A DNA stretch of 64,000 nt. Origin: Armigeres subalbatus. Lineage: Eukaryota; Arthropoda; Insecta; Diptera; Culicidae. Positions 9,651 to 21,439 of this stretch are shown one piece after another (within the stretch, counting starts at the first letter, position 1; each line of letters opens with the position of its first letter). Both the position numbers and the translations under genes were made by a program. The stretch covers positions 7,163,533 to 7,227,532 of the forward strand of contig NC_085139.1 of the NCBI RefSeq assembly GCF_024139115.2. The letters run 5' to 3'. The notes beneath the pieces were generated by a model. The model was not told the DNA's origin and did no database searches. It was given only the letters and a program-made list of their open reading frames with translations.

Positions 9651-11172
9651 GTCTGGGTCATTTGGCATAAAGTCATTTGGCATAACGCCATTTGGCATAA
9701 GGTCATTTGGCATAAAGGCCATTTGGCATAATGGTCATTTGGCATAACGGACATTTGGCATAATTTTGAACTGTAAGAAAAGAGTGGGTCATTTGGCATA
9801 ACGGACATTTGGCATAATTTCGACTTTTAAAGTAGGGATTACACCCACCATTGCTTCAATCCAAGCATGCGCCGTAAGACCGGATCAAATCCACCATTGC
9901 CTTAATGCGGGTAAGCGCCTAACTTTAAAAACTCAAGCAACACACTTGTCGTAGACGAGTTACTAAAACCAATTAAGTCACATATGAGTTATTGCAACCA
10001 AATAAATCTGAATTGTGCTTTTCGGGGAAGAGATCACATCTACCATTGATTTATTCCCGACAAGCGCCGAAGGAGTCACATCTACCATTGCCATAATCCG
10101 GGCAGGGCCTACTTTTAAAGAAGGGATCACATCCACCATTGCATTGCCACAATTCAGGCCACACACGTACTTTCAAAGAAGGGATTACATCCACCATTGC
10201 TTCAATCCGGACAAGCGCCTATTTTTGAAGAACAAATCAAATCCTCCATTGCAATAATCCGTGCAAGCGCCTATTTTTAAAGAAGGGATCACATCCACCA
10301 TTGCCTTAATCCGGACAAGCACCTTCTTTTAAAGAAGGAATCACATCAACCATTGTCATAATCCGGGCAAGCGCCTTCTTTTAAAGAAGGAATCACATCC
10401 ACCATTGTCATAATCCGGGCAAGCGCCTACTTCTAAAGAAGGGATCACATCCTCCATTGCCATAGTCCATGCAAGCGCCTACTTTTAAAGAAGGCATCGC
10501 ATCCACCATGGCCTTAATCCGGGCATGCGCCTACTTTTAAAGAAGGGATCACTTCCACCATTGCCTCAATCCGGGCAAACGCCTTCTTTTAAAGAAGGAA
10601 TCACATCCAACATTGTCATAATCCGGGCAAGCGCATACTTTTAAAAAAGGGATCACATCCTCCATTGCCATAATCCATGCAAGCGCCTACTTTTAAAGAA
10701 GGGATCGCATCCACCATGGCATTAATCCGGGCATGCACCTACTTTTAAAGAAGGGATCACTTCTACCATTGCCTCAATCCGGGCAAACGTCTTCTTTTAA
10801 AGAAGGCATCACATCCACCATTGTCATAATCCGGACAAGCGCCTATTTTTGCATTGCATTGCAAATGCATTCTTTCCACGAGAGGACAATGTCTTTTTAA
10901 TATTGTTATCGACGGGTGTTATATTTACTATTCCGTGGTGTTTCCCTCACCACGTAGTCACCATTTAGCGAACGCGAAAAAAAATTATGCCAAATGTCCG
11001 TTATGCCAAAAGATCCTCACTTTTGACGTTGATTACAATTATGCCAAATGTCCGTTATGCCAAATGACCGTTATGCCAAATGGCCTTTATGCCAAATTGC
11101 CTTTATGCCAAATGACCTTATGCCAAATGGCGTTATGCCAAATGACTTTATGCCAAATGCCCCCCCCCCCCC
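9651..11172. mobile_element. Composite element: inverted ATTTGGCATAA arrays around a 52 bp satellite
   Basis: The left terminus (9656-9825) is about nine copies of CATTTGGCATAA separated by 3-7 bp (spacers such as AGT, ACGC, AGGT, AAGGC). The right terminus (10985-11160) has the same blocks in the same order reverse-complemented. The core (about 9835-10855) is a tandem satellite. The organisation recalls foldback (FB) elements, whose long inverted ends are tandemly repeated. No transposase frame is present, so movement would have to be in trans. A run of 13 C (11160-11172) closes the right end. Relatives are at 34244-36114, 52905-54036 and perhaps 29230-29640. Confidence 0.8.
9835..10855 (+). 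repeat. 52 bp satellite, about 19 copies
   Basis: The consensus unit runs GATCACATCCACCATTGCC, then ATAATCCGGGCAAGCGCCT, then ACTTTTAAAGAAGG. The spacing between successive ATCAC motifs (for example 10288 and 10340) is 52 bp. Unit junctions contain CCTTCTTTTAAAGAAGG, which is nearly palindromic. Copies near the centre (10260-10800) are the most alike. Confidence 0.9.
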
Positions 11173-11717
11173 ACCGCATTACGCTTACCAGATCAGAATG
11201 TTTGAAAGGAGGACCATTATTGGTTTTACGGATAGGTAAAAAGAGGGCATATAAAAAGTGTGATTTTTACGGTGTGGTTTTGTCATATAAACCATTTTTG
11301 AAGGTGAATAAAGATCCTAAACAACTAGAGAGATAAAAGGAGGACATTTTTAGGCTGAAAGGAGGACGGGAGGACATTGTACGAAAAAGGAGGACAGTTT
11401 CTTCCAAAGGATACCGTCTGGTAACCCTACACCAGATGCGCCGGAATTTGATATCTTTTGAGCTTTTGGGGGAACGTGAAGCTGACTTTGGCTATCTTCA
11501 ATTCTCGTCATCAGGTCATCACTACAGGACAATACCTTAATGGCCGACCTCTGCAATCCATGCGTGGGCATTTCTAGCGAGCATGGTTCAAAGACTACCT
11601 TAACTCTCTTCAACCCCAGACTTTTACTCCGAAATACTCCGAATCTTTGCCCTAGAGTTGTAGTTTCACTGCAAGACAAGACGCAACCCCCATTTAGTTG
11701 AAAACTCGGATGAGTTA
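11173..11717. other. Unassigned DNA with GGAGGAC repeats
   Basis: Three or four AAAGGAGGAC motifs occur (11208, 11337, 11358, 11387), and GTCTGGTAACCCTAC lies at 11417. This resembles the end of a hAT-type element, but no opposing end was confirmed. A 109-codon minus frame (11350-11679) has no recognisable domain. Confidence 0.35.
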
Positions 11718-12948
11718 CTGCACACCAAAAAATAATTAAATTTACACGACATGTAAATTAGAAATTATGTAATAATAAATTGATTGAAATAGGAATTTGA
11801 TTGAATATTAAGTTATTTTGTAATTGCTGTAATAATAAATTAATTTAAACCTGAATTCGATTGAAAATTGAGTATATTTTAATGCACATAATTAAAGCAC
11901 CGAGAAACACATAATTTGATATTTTAATCGACATGTGTTTACAGTACAGAGTATTTTTCAACTGCTACTTTAAAAATAAATGGATATTCGTCGAATTTTC
12001 AATCAATATTGATTTAATTTTCAATCGTCATGTAAAAGTGAAGTAACATAAGAAAAAATATATAGCGAATGCTACAACTGCACTTCAGTTTTTTTTGTCA
12101 CTCAGTGAGGGATGGTACGTTTTATTTGTTCAGACAGAATTAACTGAAACTTTTAAACAGTTTGTTTGGAAGCCGAGGAAAATGTATACGCGAGTCATCA
12201 ATTTCCTTAAAGTGTTTTAAATGTGCAATTATTGTGTGTGTTTTCTTGAATCGAATTGAATCGAACACGGTGCAAATTTTTAGAGTCGTATAAAAGGCAT
12301 CTTCGTTAGCGACACTACAATTTTAAGTCTAGCAATTCGTTTCAATAAATCAAAAAGTTAAATCGATGGCGAAACATACACGCTTACATTCCGGACAGTC
12401 AGTATTCGGCATATTCTGCGTTGTCGAACTTTGCAGTAATGGAGCTGATTCTACTGGTATTATTAAGACATGTATCGTATAACTGAATAAATAAATAATG
12501 AAATTTTATTAACTCGCCATTTTATTTAAACAATACTATCACAAATATTTTAAGTTTCTCATCTATTGAATTGAAATTTAATTGTTTTCACATATGTTTG
12601 GAATTTTATTTTCTCGTTCAGAAATATTCTCAAAAGGACTGAACACATCATTGGGTTTTACAATTGTGGGCTAGATCGTCCATTTGAGTCAATAGATTTC
12701 TAGGCCTCAAATCTAAACAAAAACCGTAGATGAAATGTTATATTACATCATCGTTTAAATTCACATGATCGTGTAAAATTAAACGTTTGGAAAGATTCAA
12801 TTAAAAATACATGTCATGTAATTTCGCATGACCACATTTTCAATCCGTGTAAATTTAATATCTAACTCATTTTTGCGTTTATTTTTATGCTCCAAATATG
12901 TGCATGAAAATAAACGTAAATTTACACAAAAATTAATACTGTGTGCAG
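11718..12948. mobile_element. TA-flanked terminal-inverted-repeat element, non-autonomous
   Basis: It begins with CTGCACAC and ends with GTGTGCAG, each immediately flanked by TA (11716-11717 and 12949-12950). Subterminal AAATTTACACG / CGTAAATTTACAC blocks are also inverted. A TA target duplication fits the Tc1/mariner group. The inside is very AT-rich with many TGTAAATT and CATGT motifs and no transposase frame. The perfect terminal match is short (8 bp), so the assignment is moderate. Confidence 0.5.
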
Positions 12949-13396
12949 TATTTCCTGGAGAGACGGTAACCCATATTCTTGTTTACGTTCGAATGGTCTT
13001 TCGAGCGAAAGCTGATGCACATTCTCGTTTACACCAGTAAAACCAAATGGGAAAATGATTCGAACGAATCGGATTCGATACGAAGTATCGTTCATCCGCA
13101 AGCAAAAATTTGGAGTAAATCGGAGTAAATCTAGTGATCAGTGGTGGGAATCTGTGAACATAGTCTCCAAAACGAGGAGTATGTATATTGTTACCATTTG
13201 GATGATCCACCCTATTTCATCAGCACCGAGCGAAGAGCGAAAGCATGAGAAATAGATATACTGCGATTCGCAATGAACGCATTGAGCTTTCTCGCACACA
13301 TGTAATGAATGTTTTATGTTTCAATGCTTAAAGTCTTTTGTTGTACTAGAATAAAGCTATAACCTCAAATTTACAGAAAAATATATTAAGCTCTTT

Positions 13397-13521
13397 TAGT
13401 CTAAGACGAAGTCTAGTCTAAGTCTAGTCTAAGACGAATTAAGTACTGTCCATTTAATTCCACCAGTTAATTTTCGTTATCTTTGCAGATACTTAATTCG
13501 TACTTAATTAGTCTTAGACGG
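13397..13521. repeat. Short inverted repeat with AGTCTAAGACGAATTAAGTA
   Basis: The left arm has GTCTAAGACGAATTAAGTA (from about 13428). The right arm has TACTTAATTAGTCTTAGAC (about 13501-13519) plus a further TACTTAATTCG copy. The spacer is about 45 bp. Several AGTCTA repeats precede the left arm. Confidence 0.5.
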
Positions 13522-13839
13522 CTCAAATTTACACCTAAAACGAATGAAAAGTTAAATTGTTAATTAGAAGCTTGACATTCATTTAAAATAAACTCCAATA
13601 AACGGTCATGTTGAATTACACAGAACACAATTTGTTAAATACTAGGTACACTTTACATACAAAAATACTACCATGTGGATCGGATGAAATAGACTAATCG
13701 GGAATGACGATAAGGGCATGGCACAAAAAGGGAAAATCGAGGCTATCTAATAGTTTAGGCATAAAACAGTAATTCTTTTCCACGCAGACGTCGATACAAG
13801 TCGGAAGCACGGAAGTTTTATTTAATAGAACATCTATTT

Positions 13840-15435
13840 CAGTGATCCCCAAAGTGCGGCCCGCGGGCCGCATGCGGCCCTCGAAGCATTTCCCTGCGGC
13901 CCGCGAAGGATTTCAGAAGATATACTACATGTGGCCCGTTCATAAGCATTAGATGACACAAAACGCTTTTCATCATGCTCAGTTTTTTGTTTTACCGTGA
14001 CGTGCCCTTATTTCAATCAGCGCCTAATTTCGTTCACGCAAGACAAAATAATAAATAATAAAGAATTTTTGTCTAAAAATAATAGAAAAATATCCTTGTA
14101 CTTTTCGATGGTTATGTATCCATGAAATGAAAAACAGCGTCATTTTTAGCGATTAATAGTTAAAATTTAAACAAAATTTGGTGGTTGTCACTACAGGCGC
14201 CATTTTGACTATTTTCAATAGCCCACTTGCTAAGAACGTCTGTCAGTCCACTATCAAAATATTGCCGTCTCTGAGCTATAAATATATTTATATATTTAAA
14301 TATAATATATCATATATGATAATAGCAACTTCGTCAATTTTTTCGCTGATTCAAACGAACTAAATGTTGAACTTTTTGTAAAACTAATGTTGTCATATAC
14401 TGCTCTGGAATAAGGAAACTTTCAATACAAGTTAGGGTTTGGCAAAATTTAAATTTGAAACAGAAAGTTGCCATCCACCTACTAACACGACACCCGAATG
14501 GTGATAATGGCAATTTGAGTGTAGTTTACGTTTTAATTATTGTTTCAAAATGTCCAAGGTAGCTAACGATTTGTCAAAAGAACCCTCGTACGATGGCACC
14601 TGATATATTTAACAATGTCAAGAATATTCCCATGCTCCGATTAGTTGATGAATAAAAGGTTTCTGTAATATTCAATTGATCGGAACTCAGATTTATTCGA
14701 TTTCTATTCAAAACTACTGGCAAGTTAACCTGGTTTTGAAAACATTGTTATCGTTATTTGATACAAGTTATGATCAATAGTGTATCAAAATCTAAAGTTT
14801 TATCTGTTATATGACACAGAATTAGGAGATATCAATATTTTGACTGCACAAATAGGAAATAAAATTACCAGTTTTTTTATTCCATCTATTTTCGCGCATA
14901 ATTTTTGCATATTTAAAGTCCTTGAACCGATAGAATTAGGTTAATAATGTTGTGCGTCGTGAACAATAATCCTTCAACAAAAATTCAGAATCTTAGAATC
15001 AGACGACATATGATCATTTGGGAAAATAGTATAATAATCTGTTCTGCAAACTATGCTGAAAACATATTGTTGCAAAAAGATTTTTCTCGTGTCAAGTCCG
15101 CTACCACAAAAGTATCTTTTTTTATATCTTTATTAAAGAGACTTTCAGCCCAAGGCTGGCTCGTCTCGTACAAAAGTATCTGTTAGTATCAACTAAAAGT
15201 CAGCTACGGTGATTAAGCCCGTAGAATAAAATGTTCTTACAAGTATTTTATTAAAGGAAGATTCATCGCAACAAATTTTATTAGAATGTGAGATAGATAT
15301 AAAAAATCATTTTCATTGTAAAATTGTAAAATTCTATATGAAATGAAGAACAAATCATGCAAATGTACTGTGGCCCGCTTCAGCAGTTCAAAATTACTAT
15401 GCGGCCCTAGATAGTAAGCACGCTGGGGACCACTG
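13840..15435. mobile_element. hAT-type DNA transposon, non-autonomous or decayed
   Basis: The termini are CAGTGATCCCCAAAGTG and CACGCTGGGGACCACTG, an inverted pair with CAGTG ends typical of hAT elements. They are flanked by ATCTATTT (13832-13839) and ATCTATTA (15436-15443), an 8 bp target duplication with one mismatch. Subterminal GCGGCCCGC blocks occur near both ends. The 1.6 kb interior is AT-rich and has no hAT transposase frame. A 52 bp hairpin element is inserted at 15118-15169, so that insertion is younger. Confidence 0.85.
15118..15169 (-). mobile_element. 52 bp hairpin retroposon with 12 bp target duplication
   Basis: It is flanked by a perfect direct repeat ACAAAAGTATCT (15106-15117 and 15170-15181). 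On the minus strand it reads GAGACGAGCCAGCC, then TTGGGCTGAAAGTCTC, then an A-rich end with AATAAAG. GAGAC pairs with GTCTC and CAGCC with GGCTG, giving a nested stem. A-rich tail plus target duplication indicate retroposition. It may be a drastically 5'-truncated LINE or SINE 3' end, whose hairpin is recognised by a reverse transcriptase. Confidence 0.75.
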
Positions 15436-15443
15436 ATCTATTA

Positions 15444-16700
15444 CAAAGTTTAAAAAGTGGAAAAGTTTATAAGTAGTTACGCTTTTACCTTGAGAATCAG
15501 GTAAAATATAGTGTGCTCCTATACTTGTATGAGATTGTTTAGTGTGCCTTGTTTTACCTCGATTAGGACCCATTGAGTTTTAGTCTCCGCCTTAGAGCGT
15601 TGAGCAACCGGCCGTCCATCGGCTCTACCGGCCCTGTCAGAAGACAGCCCTGTCGAGGCAGCAGTTCTTCTAGCCCTCCCGCTTTGTAAACCCCACCAAC
15701 CAGCACGCGAGTGGTATCAATGAGCCATAGACGCGATAGCCTATCCGCTGTATCTCGATCCAGAAATTTCTAACCTCGCACGCTGGCCGGCCAACGAAAC
15801 ACATCACACACACGACACACTTAGTGTAAGTAGCATGAACAATAAAAATTACAAAAGATCGAGAGTGATACGTTTGTTCATTGATCAACCCCAGCACACA
15901 CACTTCGTCTTAGCCGACCTTGAGGAAAGAGGACGACTTCCGTGGCTTGACCAGAAGTTAAGGAATTGGACAAAGCCCTTCTGGCGTTGTCAGAGTCCAA
16001 GAATTGTTACTCCCCAGCTAACAATATGTACAAAGCAAAAATGTACTCCCGACATCTTCTGGCAAGATTTTTCTACACATCATAGTTAGATTTTTTAAGA
16101 AACCTGTGACCAAGCCACATTTTTTTTGTTCACGACCTCCTGCACCTGGTCCGTAGCTCGTTTCGTACACTCAGCGAACTGGAGTATCGAAATTCATAAC
16201 TGGCGCCTTATGAATCTTCGACTGATTATTCCACCAACAGTGCTTCTTATACGCAGTTACCTTCCCGAGCGTGTGGTCTACATACTGGCCTCCCGACCCC
16301 GGCGTCCATGATACGAACCCAGTCTGCCACACTTTACTTTTTTTCAAATGAAAATCATCATTCATAAGGCAACATATTGGAATTCATTCCGATTTCTTGT
16401 GGCAAATTTTCATAAGGCGTTTGATTGAAAACCATACGTCCATTTTCCTCAGAGTATTTCCTCAGAGTACAATTTCCATGAAATGTTTTTTATTGTTAAG
16501 TACGCCTGTTTTCGCAATTTTTTTTGTATACTATAGTCAAGGCACACAAACAGACGTGTTTTTTGACATCTGGTTTTTAGCGCCGAATTTTTTTTTCTTG
16601 ATTTATAAATTGAGCCGGAGGACCTCCCATGCAGATAACTGCTAGAATCGCTAAATCATCCGCAGGATTATAGTATTTGCCAATTGGATTCGATCAATGG
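15444..16700. other. Unassigned region with coding-like traces
   Basis: GC-richer parts (15570-15800, 16120-16330) separate AT-rich DNA. On the minus strand a frame at 16171-16365 reads VWQTGFVSWTPGSGGQYVDH and continues through a stop into a similar-looking stretch. On the plus strand 15835-16089 is open for 84 codons. Neither is recognised. The minus frame has codon-like character and a stop at about 16171, so it may be a decayed coding insertion. Confidence 0.3.
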
Positions 16701-17440
16701 TGTTGCTGAATTAGACGACAGATGAAAAAGGTGAGCCCGATTTTGTAAACGGAGTACCAAACTAGACAGTCGATGGACGTGGCGGATTCGTTTCTTCCAC
16801 CGTACTTCCACGTTCATATTTTGCTTTATTTTCAGTTCAGCACTATATTTTCAATTCATTTAAGTGCCAAGCAATCCAATGTAAACTTTAATACAGTTTT
16901 GTAATAATCGAAACAGAGAGGAAGCAAAGATAGACTCTTTACAGATGGGACCTATTCTCGAGGGGCTTTGTATAGTTCCACCATTTTTCATCTGTTTACA
17001 AGCACACACAAGAAAGGACACATTTAAATGGAGTGAATAGAGATTTCCGAATTAGTATAACGAATAATATTTGGTTTGGCGAAAATCTTTAGCTGACCCA
17101 TACTCATGTGGGGAGTGTAACACTAGTTACAAGTTTTAAGAGCCCAAAGTTAAACAAACAATAGTTTTGAATTTTCATTCGCATTTTAATTTGATTCATC
17201 CCAAATCAACCCATTTTTTCGAAAACATTTATCAATCATATTTTTCAGCAGTGATTCAATTGATGATGTATCAAAATCATATTAATCTAAATGTCAGATC
17301 TTTTATCAGAATTCTAATATTAAAACAAAATTATTTCACGACATGTGTGTTTTGACTAGTTGCACGGTGTCTTATTGCGGATGGTATTTGTATTTATACG
17401 TGATTACGGTTTGTAAAATTGTTCTTCTTATTTGTTTTTA
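16701..17440. other. AT-rich spacer, nothing recognised
   Basis: No gene, repeat pair or TIR could be supported on either strand. Confidence 0.35.
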
Positions 17441-17513
17441 TTTATATATTTTTTTTATTATGTCTCATTTTTTCTAATTTCATAGAGTGAGTAATGGCGC
17501 TTTACCCTAGGCA

Positions 17514-20500
17514 CAGGGCTGGTAGCGACCGAAGCCACTCAAAATAGTGACTTTAGTGACCAAAGCTGACGAAAAAAGGGACCAAATAGTGACTTTCAGT
17601 TGCAGAAAAAGTGACCAAATAGTGACTTCCAATTTCAATTGCAAGTTCGATGAGACGAAATCAAGCGTTTTTGGGTCGAAGGAGAATATTTTTTCCGTGA
17701 TTTGTGGTTCACTCACCACTCTTTTCTCTTAGAACCAACTCAGAACAGAAACGAAAATCGTACTTGCTAACTTTTATCTACTTAGTGACTAAGTAATTTT
17801 TTTAAGTCTTTACTTTCTCCTTACTTTCAGCCCGAGGCTGGCTCGTCTCCGCCTATGTAAAATTATTGTCCTCTCTTTTATTGAGTAATTTGCACTTCTT
17901 TAGACTACTGAGCGAAAATTATTTTCTCAGTAAAAATCCCTCACCCTTTCAAAACCAGGGGCATACTTCGATTAAAAATCGATTTTCAGGATTTGTTTTG
18001 TTTATTTTTACTTGTCACTTTACTTTATTATCGAATCATCAACTTTATCTTCAAGAACTAGGTTTTCACTACAGTTTAAATCGCAATATACCAACATCCT
18101 GGACTGAATAGAATAATATGTATACAAGATTCAACGGAAGCAGGAGCAAGCGCATTTCCGGTGATTAGTGAGGATTCAATTGGAAGAGTTGGAATGCGGT
18201 GGTCGGAATCTAAGAGTCAGATTTCTTCGGAGAATCTCCTTGGTAAAAACCGATGTATTTACGATTATCGAGGACAGTTTAAAAATGACTTGTAGGGTTA
18301 CTGCTCCTGGACTTCATCTCATAGCTCCGATATTGGTCCTACGAAAAACAAAGCAATGAAAAGGTATTTGATTTGTTTATTATTTTTGTGATTTTTTTCA
18401 GCAGTGAGCACGCATGTTAACAAAAAGAAGCGACGAAATTGGTGCCGTATTTCTTTGTTTCGCGATGAGATGAATATATGTTCAGTGAGATTGAAAACGG
18501 AACAGTTCCCCTACATACAAAAATATTAGAACGAACATTGTTTAGTAGTGTTCAGAATGTTTTAACTAATATTTTTCTTAAGAAATAAATACTTAGGCAA
18601 TACTTAGGTATTATAAGGGACCAAATCTACTTGGTTTAATATTCCCTGTTCCTTGCTACTTAGTCGCATCTTAAACAATTGACATAAATTTATACTGAAA
18701 GCAAGTTCTTCCGTTGAAATGCGACATCCATGGATCTTTGAAAATTGGGATAAAGGTGCTGTCCAAATAGATCATTCCCCATTCTACTGCTCATGTTTCC
18801 AGTATAGGATTGCAAATGAATAGTTGGGCAGATCTGAATGCCTGTTCGTTATAACTCAGTATTTTGACAATTGCTTTTCTTCTTCTTCTTCTGATTTATA
18901 TGCCAGATCACTATGATTGAGAAAAAGTTAACAGCCAGCAACGATTTGCTCAATAGTCTAAAAATTCGTAGCATACACAATAACCCCACGGAAAATTTAA
19001 TCATTATCAGTATAAAGCAAGACAACTCAAAACTATGAGTAGGTAGTCTACAAGCAAATCAAATTTTTACGCCAGTGGAAGTGAGCGAAATATGGTTATC
19101 ACTCTTAAGGACACTCCTCACGGAATCAAAATTTGAAAGTACTCGCGTTTTCAAGGGCACACCACTCGATACGGAAGCAACGCACAACTGTCATTTTTAT
19201 AATTTCAGATTGGCTGCGTCGCAGCATGCATACAATTACAAGAATGACAGTACTTCGAAAATTGGATTCCGTGATAATAAGGACACACCAGTTTTTCTTT
19301 CCTGAAAATTATTTCTCGGCGAAAATTTGCGTGAATTAGCATTCTCTTCTCGTGAGAAAGTTACGATTAATGGATTAGCTGAACACCTACTTAAGAAAGA
19401 TGCAGAGAACTTTACGATTTGTCATAGGTTCCTCGGATGTTTTTGGAATTTTTAGTGAGACAGGAACAACAGTAGGATCGTTTTGGTAGAAAACGATACA
19501 AAAATTATGAAAATTCATGTACAACAAGCCTGGGATTGAACGCTCGACCTCCTGCTTGTAATGAGGACCATGCTCTATGAACTTTTAAATATTTTTACTC
19601 CAAAATATGCAGATTTTCCGACTTGCTGTGCGTATTCATGAACGATTTTTGCTATGGAATTCGACAGCGCATGCAATCTTCAAGATTGGGGAGCCTTGAT
19701 CGCCTTTCTATGATATCTACTCAATAAATATATATTTTGTAGAATTTTTTAGACGAATTTTTATATGGATGCCTAATGAGGGATAAAGTCTCCTCAAATT
19801 GAGGCAACAACTCAAAATCCAAATATCCTGAAATTGTGGTGGAATGATGGCATTTTTTTCAGTAAAGATCATTTAGCATATTTATGGATTTGTGCTGTGA
19901 AAAAATGATAGCATTTGCTCATTATTGTGAGAAGCTGTTTTAATTTTGCGTGGCCACTAAAAAACATCTTCAGGAGGAACAAAACACAGTAAATAATAGA
20001 GTAAATAAGGTTGACAATTTAAAAAAAAATAGCCACATAACGATCATTTGTCTAGAGGATCTATTATAAAAATACGCTATAACAATACTACTTTACTGCC
20101 CATGATCGCATATTTGTGGCATATGTATTTTGGTTGATTTTGTAAATCGTTTGTCAATCCTCCCCACAAACTCAATCATTTCCAGCTTACCACAGATAAG
20201 CAAGATAGTAACGCCTATTTTACTGTTGTTGAATTAGATCCATTAAATTGAGCTTTGTGAACGATTCACAGGCTTTTTACAAAATGAACAGAAATGCGAG
20301 TGTTACAAGCATGCGATCATGGGCAGTTTAGTTCTTGGTAAAACAAGGGAGAATCAAGTCTCCCAAGGAATCAAGTCTCCCCCACCTTCCCTACTGCATA
20401 AAGTTTGAGTTTTAAAAAACTCGAAACCGACAGGTCTCTTGCTTGCATAACTGTATACCAATTTATAAATTGTGACGTAAAACAATTAGCTACTGGTGAA

Positions 20501-20779
20501 ATGCCAATAAGAGCAGCGAGTTAAATGGCTGGCGATGTTTCAGAGTGATCAATTTTCCAAGATCCGTAATTTCATTTCCACCATGAACAAAGCATCTTCC
20601 GATGGATACATAAAGCTTTATAAAAAAAATCTTAGTCAATAGTTTCAAAATAGTTGAAAATAGTGACTTTTTGCGAGAAAAAGTGACTTTAGTGACTTGA
20701 GGTCGAAAAAAGAGACTTTTTAGTGACTAGCACGAAAAAAGTGACCAAGTCACTAAAAAGTGACCCGCTACCAGGCCTG
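17514..20779. mobile_element. hAT-like element with GTGACTTTAG subterminal repeats
   Basis: The termini are CAGGGCTGGTAGCGACC and GACCCGCTACCAGGCCTG, inverted with two or three differences. TAGGCA flanks both sides (17508-17513 and 20780-20785); hAT duplications are usually 8 bp, so this may be eroded. Both subterminal zones (17535-17635 and 20655-20765) carry many ATAGTGACTTT / GTGACCAAA motifs, as expected of transposase binding sites. At 3.27 kb it is long enough for a transposase, but only short broken frames exist. A hairpin element lies near 17800-17852. Confidence 0.7.
17800..17852 (-). mobile_element. Hairpin retroposon, diverged copy
   Basis: On the minus strand it reads GGAGACGAGCCAGCCTCGGG, then CTGAAAGTAAGGAG and an A-rich end. 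It belongs with the copies at 15118-15169 and 30341-30390, but the outer stem has decayed and no target duplication is clear. Confidence 0.6.
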
Positions 20780-21125
20780 TAGGCATAAAAACCAGGACGG
20801 ACATATGGGAGAAATACCTGTGTCCCATCCCTGACAGTTGGATCAGCAAGGAGTGACACCAATCTTCTCTGCATTGTCACTCCCAACGGTTGGATCGGCT
20901 GTCCCCGTTTCTTCCTTTTGTGAATTCAAAACTCTTCGTTGATCATACTATTTATTACTTATTAAACTGATTGCGGGAGAGTTATGAATTATGAATTGTG
21001 TCACATTTATGATATGCTGCAAATATAAATGCTGACAAAAAATGATTTGAAACTCAACCGACATTTCCAGGATGCTTTCCAATACTGGCTGTGCATGTGC
21101 AAAGAGACAAGATAAGTACGCCTTT

Positions 21126-21430
21126 TTCCGACCAATCAGAACTGGTCCGCGAATAAAACATAAAGGAGCGGGTGGATAGGTTACAGTTAGTCAGTCTTGT
21201 AACCGCAGTCTTGTAAATCACGGTAAACGATGTCAAGAAATTTATATCAAACCTATTCTTCCGAAAGAAAAATATCAATAGGTTATACTAACTAACTTCC
21301 CAGCTTTACCATGCAACTACTCACAACTTTGAACTGACTAAAGTAAGATTTTTGACAAAAATATAGAAAGTTTTGAGAGATTAGCCTGTTCTGTGGGCCC
21401 TGTGGGCCCTTAGAAAACCTTTGGTTTATA
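21126..21430. other. Spacer with no supported feature
   Basis: A 74-codon minus frame (21054-21278) is not recognised. A GTGGGCCCTGTGGGCCC direct repeat at 21396-21412 is the only local structure. Confidence 0.3.
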
Positions 21431-21439
21431 CTTAACCGT

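Larger units (their letters stand above)
17450..21125 (+). mobile_element. Old retroelement 3' region split by a hAT insertion
   Basis: The two outer parts (about 17450-17513 and 20786-21115) together match the continuous copy at 61363-61840 on the other strand. Shared landmarks are the GAGTGAGTAATGGC block, CACTCCCAA, CGGCTGTCCCCGTTTCTTCC, GATATGCTGCAAATAT, and CCGACATTTCCAGGATGCTT with CAATACTGGCTGTGCATGTG. The family ends in (ACAAG)-like repeats. It looks like the 3' end of a LINE or a SINE; the class is undetermined. The middle is the hAT element 17514-20779. Confidence 0.65.

Noticed and set aside
11160..11172. Run of 13 C as a functional G-quadruplex
   Set aside because: A single homopolymer at an element boundary; its length may be unreliable in assembly, and no other G-run is nearby.
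13840..15435. LTR retrotransposon
   Set aside because: No long direct terminal repeats; the ends are inverted and flanked by an 8 bp duplication, as in hAT elements. No LTR pair was seen elsewhere either.
19495..19575. SINE with GTTCAATCCC-like B-box on the minus strand
   Set aside because: The motif is there, but no A-box, tail or second copy in the window could be found.
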